Part shown: in pieces, positions 7,762 to 11,166 of the stretch
How positions within the stretch are numbered: the first letter of the stretch is position 1
How the letters are laid out: each line of letters starts with the position of its first letter
Made by a program: the position numbers and the translations under genes
Assembly: GCA_023416545.1 (NCBI GenBank)
Contig: JAEZHO010000114.1
Coordinates: 1 to 11,166, forward strand
DNA: 11,166 bases
DNA from: Pseudomonadota bacterium
GTDB taxonomy: Bacteria > Pseudomonadota > Alphaproteobacteria > Rhizobiales > Rhizobiaceae
Direction of reading: 5' to 3'
The notes under the pieces: model-generated
Seen by the model: the letters and a program-made list of their open reading frames with translations, nothing else
Database searches by the model: none
Told to the model about the DNA's origin: nothing

Positions 7762-9150
7762 TCATACGCGCTCCCCGTTGCGGACCCGATAGCTCGGCTG
7801 GTACATGGTGACCAGTTCCTCCGCGGCGGTCGGATGGACCGCCATCGTCCGGTCGAAATCCTCTTTCGTGCAGCCGGCCTTCAGCGAAATCCCAAGCAAC
7901 TGGGACATCTCGCCCGCATCATGGCCGAGAACATGCGCGCCGACCACCTTGCGGCTTTCGGCGTCCACGATCAGCTTCATGATCATCTTTTCCGTCCGCC
8001 CCGAGAGCGTCGCCTTCATCGGCCTGAACTCGGCGCGGAACACCTCGATTTCCGAAAAGCGCTTGGAGGCGGCCTCTTCCGACAGGCCGACGGTGCCGAT
8101 CTCCGGCTGGGAGAATACCGCCGTAGCGATCAGATCGTGATCCGGCTTCGTCGGATTGCTGCGGAACTCGGTCTCGATGAAGCACATGGCCTCGTGGATC
8201 GCGACCGGCGTCAGTTGTACCCGGTCGGTGACATCGCCCAGCGCATGGATATGCGGCACGCTGGTGCGGGAATAATCGTCGACGACGATCGCGCCGCGCT
8301 CGTTGACCTCCACGCCGGCCGCCTCCAGGCCCAGTCCGACGGTGTTCGGATCGCGTCCGAGCGCCAGCATGACCGTTTCCACGGCAATCGTCTCTCCGTT
8401 CAGCGTACGCGCCGTCAGGCCACCCGCAGGCGCCCGCTGCACCTCCTCGATCACGTCGGTCAGGATGATCCGGATGCCCTTCTCCTCCATTGCCTTGTGC
8501 AGGCCGCGCCGCATGTCCTGGTCGAAGCGCGAGAGGATCTCCTTGCCGCGGTAGATCAGGGTCGTGTCGACTCCCAGGCCGTGGAAGATGTTGGCGAACT
8601 CTACCGCTATGTACCCGCCGCCGGCGATCAGGATGGAGCGCGGCAGTTCGGGAAGGTCGAAGGCTTCGTTGGAAGTGATGCAGAGTTCATGGCCGGGCAA
8701 GGCGGCATGGGGATTGGCCGAGCCGCCGGTGGCGATGAGGATCCGCTCCGCCGTAACGGTCTGTCCGGTCTTGACCAGGCGGATCGTGTGGGAATCGACG
8801 AGTTCCGCGCGTGTTTCGAGGATTTCCGCGCCCGCGTTCTCCAGTCCCCGGCGGTAGAGGCCTTCCAGCCGCGCAATCTCGGCATCCTTCGCGGCGATGA
8901 GCTTCCGCCAGTCGAAGGCGACGTCGCCGACGCGCCAGCCGAATCCGGCGGCATCCTCGAAATGCTCGGGAAACTGCGAAGCATAGACGAACAGCTTCTT
9001 CGGGACGCAGCCCCGGATCACGCAGGTGCCGCCGAAACGGTATTCCTCGGCGATCGCGACGCGTTTGCCGAGCGATGCCGCGAGCCTGCCGGCGCGGACA
9101 CCACCGGAGCCGCCGCCGATGACGAAAAGGTCATAGTCGAAAGCGGTCAT
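7762..9150 (-). CDS. gor: Glutathione-disulfide reductase, plant-like type
   Basis: FAD-dependent cytoplasmic enzyme of 462 residues that reduces glutathione disulfide with NADPH and so keeps the thiol pool reduced. The FAD-binding loop GGGSGG is at residues 12-17. The redox-active disulfide is Cys43/Cys48 in GGTCVIRGCVPKK. The NADPH-binding segment GGGYIAVEFA is followed by YRGKEILSRFD. Near the C-terminus the catalytic His439 and Glu444 are in HPTAAEE. The CVIRGC and GGGYIAVEFA forms match the plant/cyanobacterial/rhizobial branch rather than E. coli Gor (CVNVGC, GAGYIAVELA). The ATG at 9150 is preceded by AGGAG at seven bases. A TTG at 9168 is in frame but lies upstream of that site, so it is rejected. 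The gene has its own likely promoter overlapping the upstream terminator. Confidence 0.97.
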   Translation of the reverse strand: MTAFDYDLFVIGGGSGGVRAGRLAASLGKRVAIAEEYRFGGTCVIRGCVPKKLFVYASQFPEHFEDAAGFGWRVGDVAFDWRKLIAAKDAEIARLEGLYRRGLENAGAEILETRAELVDSHTIRLVKTGQTVTAERILIATGGSANPHAALPGHELCITSNEAFDLPELPRSILIAGGGYIAVEFANIFHGLGVDTTLIYRGKEILSRFDQDMRRGLHKAMEEKGIRIILTDVIEEVQRAPAGGLTARTLNGETIAVETVMLALGRDPNTVGLGLEAAGVEVNERGAIVVDDYSRTSVPHIHALGDVTDRVQLTPVAIHEAMCFIETEFRSNPTKPDHDLIATAVFSQPEIGTVGLSEEAASKRFSEIEVFRAEFRPMKATLSGRTEKMIMKLIVDAESRKVVGAHVLGHDAGEMSQLLGISLKAGCTKEDFDRTMAVHPTAAEELVTMYQPSYRVRNGERV

Positions 9151-9182
9151 GGGCGTCTCCTTCGTCAACCGGGTCGCCGCCG

Positions 9183-9211
9183 ATATAAGGGAGATGCCGG
9201 AAAAGCAAAAG
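9183..9211 (-). promoter_or_regulatory. Candidate gor promoter overlapping a terminator
   Basis: On the minus strand, CTTTTG (plus-strand 9206-9211) and TTATAT (9183-9188) are 17 bases apart. They match the alphaproteobacterial housekeeping pattern CTTGAC-N17-CTATAT at three of six and five of six positions. The -10 box lies about 33 bases upstream of the gor ATG, giving a short leader. The -35 box falls within the T-run and last stem base of the terminator at 9201-9229. Confidence 0.45.
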
Positions 9212-9229
9212 CCCGGATCGCTCCGGGCT
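9201..9229 (-). terminator. Intrinsic terminator of the rpiA-DUF2059 operon
   Basis: Read leftward, the stem AGCCCGGA / TCCGGGCT (plus-strand 9222-9229 and 9210-9217) closes a GCGA tetraloop and is followed by TTTGCTTTT. This is a textbook Rho-independent terminator. It starts 26 bases after the DUF2059 stop codon and upstream of gor, so most rpiA-DUF2059 transcription should end before gor. Confidence 0.9.
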
Positions 9230-9255
9230 CAGCATCAGGGACCAGCAGGTCCGTC

Positions 9256-9858
9256 TTATTGGGGAGGAAGCTGCAACTGCAGTTGCGGCTGTTCGGTACC
9301 GCCCTCCGCAGCGGCCGGCGCCTCCGGCTGTGCGAGCGGCGGCATCTCCACCGGATTTGCATCGATGACCTCGCGCAGGGCGGCCGTGCTCTGGGTGTTC
9401 AGATCGCGGGAAATGCCGTTCGCCCAGATTTCGACTGCCTTGGCCAGCTCGCGGGCGACCAGCGGGCCGTTGGTGAGCAGCTTCTTGCCGGCCTCGGTCC
9501 CGTAGAAGGCGGAGATCGCCTTCAGTTCATCGAGAGTGAAGGCCTTGGCATAGATCGTCGCCGCTTCGCGCTCGAGGTCGGCGCGGCGCGGCGCAAGCGC
9601 GAGGGCCTGTTCGTCGATCGTCGCGGAGATCTGCTCCTGGAAGTTCGGCGAAGCCTGGATGAACTGCGCCTTCAGGCCCTCTGCGAGACCGGGAAGGATG
9701 TAGTCGTAACGGCTGGTGGCGTTGATCGAGGCAATGGCGTCGCGGGCCGCGGCCAGATGTTCCTCGGAAATCTCCTGCGCCTTCAGCGGCGCAGCCATGC
9801 TGCCCGCGACGATCACGGCAAGAGCGGCCGCGCGTCGAAAACCCGCAAACTTGGTCAT
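9256..9858 (-). CDS. Exported DUF2059-domain protein
   Basis: Predicted secreted or periplasmic protein of 200 residues with unknown function. The N-terminus is a clear signal peptide: basic FRR, a hydrophobic stretch at about 10-23, and cleavage near LKA-QE at residue 27. The DUF2059 hallmark, FTLDELKAISAFYG then AGKKLL, is at about 107-128. The last 30 residues are a low-complexity Pro/Ala/Gln tail ending in LQLQLPPQ. The ATG at 9858 has AGGAG ten bases upstream. An alternative in-frame ATG at 9882 overlaps the rpiA stop as ATGA and has AAGG four bases upstream; it would add eight residues before the signal peptide. The gene lies directly downstream of rpiA and ends at a strong terminator, so the two very likely share a transcript. 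I can offer no specific role. Confidence 0.88.
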   Translation of the reverse strand: MTKFAGFRRAAALAVIVAGSMAAPLKAQEISEEHLAAARDAIASINATSRYDYILPGLAEGLKAQFIQASPNFQEQISATIDEQALALAPRRADLEREAATIYAKAFTLDELKAISAFYGTEAGKKLLTNGPLVARELAKAVEIWANGISRDLNTQSTAALREVIDANPVEMPPLAQPEAPAAAEGGTEQPQLQLQLPPQ

Positions 9859-9878
9859 GGAAATGGTGCTCCTGTCTA

Positions 9879-10574
9879 TCATTTTGCCTTGAGCGTCCGT
9901 GCCCCGTTCTCGCCGGCGATGATGGCGAAAGACGCTAGATTGATGAAAAGCCCGTGCTCTACGACGCCGGGTATGGAATTCAGCTGGATCGCAAGAGCCT
10001 CTGCATCAGGAATACGGCCAAAAGATGCGTCCAGAATATGGTGTCCGCCGTCGGTCGTGAAGACGTCCTCGGCGGTTCCGCGCAGGCGGATTTCACCGGT
10101 AAGCCCCATCCGCGCGGCCAGCTTGTCGATCGCGATCCGCGTCGCCACGAGGCCGAACGGATTGACCTCGATGGGTAGCGGGAAGGCACCCAGCGTATCG
10201 ACCACCTTGGATTCGTCAGCGATGACGATCATCCGCGAGGATGCCGCCGCGACGATCTTCTCACGCAGGAGCGCACCACCGCCGCCCTTTATCAGGCGCA
10301 ACTGCCCGTCCACCTCGTCCGCACCGTCTATGGTCAGATCCAGTTCCGGCAGTTCGTCTAGCGACTTCAGCGGCACGCCAAGATCAAGGCAAAGGCGCGC
10401 GGTGCGCTCGGAGGTCGGAACGCCCTCGACCTGCAGGCCTTCCGCCACCTTCTCCGCCAGAAGCCTGACGAACTCGTCGGCGGTGGATCCGGTACCGATG
10501 CCAAGACGCATGCCATTCTCGACATGGGCCAATGCGGCTTCCGCCGCCCTGATCTTCATTTGCCGGGCGTCCAT
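9879..10574 (-). CDS. rpiA: Ribose-5-phosphate isomerase A
   Basis: Cytoplasmic enzyme that interconverts ribose 5-phosphate and ribulose 5-phosphate in the non-oxidative pentose phosphate pathway, feeding nucleotide and erythrose 4-phosphate supply. The 231-residue length is normal. The phosphate-binding segment GIGTGST is at 25-31. DGADE at 83-87 gives catalytic-site Asp83 and Asp86, and KGGGGALLREK at 96-106 gives Lys96 and the catalytic base Glu105. These correspond to E. coli Asp81, Asp84, Lys94 and Glu103. The ATG at 10574 has GAGGAG about ten bases upstream. The Met at residue 6 is a less likely start. It is divergent from gph and leads the DUF2059 gene, with which it overlaps by an ATGA or is separated by 20 bases depending on that gene's start. 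Confidence 0.97.
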   Translation of the reverse strand: MDARQMKIRAAEAALAHVENGMRLGIGTGSTADEFVRLLAEKVAEGLQVEGVPTSERTARLCLDLGVPLKSLDELPELDLTIDGADEVDGQLRLIKGGGGALLREKIVAAASSRMIVIADESKVVDTLGAFPLPIEVNPFGLVATRIAIDKLAARMGLTGEIRLRGTAEDVFTTDGGHHILDASFGRIPDAEALAIQLNSIPGVVEHGLFINLASFAIIAGENGARTLKAK

Positions 10575-10719
10575 GCGCCAGATGCTCCTCGTTGTTTCGC
10601 CGTTGCTGTTTACACGGCCACTCCGGCAAGGAAAAGGCCCATTGCGCCGGTGGCCGTTTGCATTCCCGGTTGTCCTATCCTAAGGGCTCGTCCAAGGACA
10701 ATCCCGCTGGGAGCAGCTC
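10575..10719. promoter_or_regulatory. Divergent rpiA/gph promoter region
   Basis: This 145-base gap must drive rpiA leftward and gph rightward. No strong -35/-10 pair stands out on either strand. An imperfect inverted repeat (GGTTGTCCT at 10668-10676 and AGGACAATC at 10695-10703, nine pairs with one G-U) lies just before the gph ribosome-binding site GGGAG (10709-10713). It could be an operator or a leader hairpin. Confidence 0.45.
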
Positions 10720-11166
10720 ATGACGGCACCCCTTGTAATATTCGATCTCGACGGCACGCTCGTCGACACGGCGCCGGACCTCGTGGCCAGCCTCAACCAC
10801 ACGATTGCGGCTGCCGGCCTCGAACCGGTGACCTACGACGACCTGACCCATCTCGTCGGCCAGGGCGCCCGCGTGATGATCCGGCGGGCATTCGAAATGC
10901 GTGGGAAGCCGATCGACGACGAAGCGGCAGAGCCCCTGCTCCAGCGCTTCCTCGTCCACTACAAGAAGGAAATGCCGGGTGCGAGCCGTCCCTATCCGGA
11001 ACTTGCCGAGGCCTTGGATGAACTCGAGGCAGCCGGCATGCGACTTGCCATCTGCACCAACAAGCTCGAGGAACTGGCAATCCCGCTGATCGAAAAGCTC
11101 GGTCTTGCGGATCGCTTTGCGGTCGTCACCGGAGGCGACACGTTTCCGGTTCGCAAGCCCGATGCC
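10720..11166 (+). CDS. gph: Phosphoglycolate phosphatase, 3' end cut by window
   Basis: HAD-superfamily phosphatase that removes phosphate from 2-phosphoglycolate, formed by DNA-damage repair or by Rubisco oxygenation. Only the first 149 codons are in the window, with the frame open to the last base; full family members have about 220-230 residues. HAD motif I DLDGT is at residues 9-13 with nucleophile Asp9. The helical cap follows (about 18-80), then motif II with Thr113 in AICTNK and motif III Lys146 in RKPDA. Motif IV lies beyond the edge. The ATG at 10720 has GGGAG six bases upstream. The sequence after motif I (VDTAPDL, then GQGARVMI) fits the Gph branch, but other HAD hydrolases such as pyrophosphatases are close relatives. 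Confidence 0.92.
   Translation, partial: MTAPLVIFDLDGTLVDTAPDLVASLNHTIAAAGLEPVTYDDLTHLVGQGARVMIRRAFEMRGKPIDDEAAEPLLQRFLVHYKKEMPGASRPYPELAEALDELEAAGMRLAICTNKLEELAIPLIEKLGLADRFAVVTGGDTFPVRKPDA

Noticed and set aside
7705..10683. A 992-codon open frame on the plus strand opposite gor, the DUF2059 gene and rpiA
   Set aside because: It starts at a TTG with no ribosome-binding site, its translation has no recognisable domain, and it lies wholly antisense to three genes with intact active sites. Long antisense frames are common in GC-rich DNA.
10524..11021. A plus-strand open frame overlapping the start of gph
   Set aside because: The gph frame from 10720 carries all the HAD motifs and a good ribosome-binding site; this frame is an Arg/Pro-rich shadow.
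1..11166. Search for CRISPR repeats, insertion sequences, tRNA genes, integrase sites or a defence system
   Set aside because: I saw no regularly spaced repeats, transposase motifs, tRNA-like cloverleaf or anti-phage domains. All sizeable genes are recognisable housekeeping, transport or chemotaxis families.

Overview
The window is GC-rich chromosomal DNA, most likely from a Rhizobiaceae-type alphaproteobacterium (Ensifer, Rhizobium, Shinella or a relative). This rests on the codon use, the rhizobial-style chemoreceptor signalling tip (LNAGVEAARAG), a plant-type glutathione reductase, a class II DAHP synthase, and the gph / rpiA / DUF2059 / gor neighbourhood, which I recall from Sinorhizobium meliloti. 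No transposase, phage gene, CRISPR array, tRNA or rRNA is visible. It looks like ordinary core chromosome.

Left part (1-2625): a leftward gene for an 850-residue methyl-accepting chemotaxis protein with a very large helical periplasmic sensor region, followed by a hairpin terminator at 13-50. It is separated from the next block by a divergent intergenic region (2626-2887) that holds a CtrA-like half-site pair and a 10-bp inverted repeat.

Middle part (2888-6186): a rightward, tightly packed set of an EamA/DMT-family permease, a Bcr/CflA-type MFS transporter, mobA and mobB. The last two junctions are 4-base overlaps (ATGA, GTGA), so translation is probably coupled. MobA and MobB act in the last step of molybdenum cofactor maturation (guanine dinucleotide form). 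The two transporters have no obvious link to it. A perfect 14-bp inverted repeat with T-runs on both sides (6191-6234) ends this operon and also the converging aroG gene.

Right part (6251-10574): all leftward, transcribed in the order rpiA, DUF2059 exported protein, gor, aroG. RpiA (pentose phosphate pathway) helps supply erythrose 4-phosphate, which AroG condenses with PEP to open the shikimate pathway. Gor uses NADPH, which the oxidative pentose phosphate branch makes, to keep glutathione reduced. rpiA and the DUF2059 gene are adjacent or overlapping and share a strong terminator (9201-9229). gor seems to have its own promoter whose -35 element lies inside that terminator. At the right edge gph (phosphoglycolate phosphatase) runs divergently from rpiA and is cut by the window end.

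I found no convincing new biological system. The most useful observations are the oversized sensor region of the chemoreceptor, the terminator/promoter overlap upstream of gor, and the start-codon ambiguity of the DUF2059 gene where it meets rpiA.
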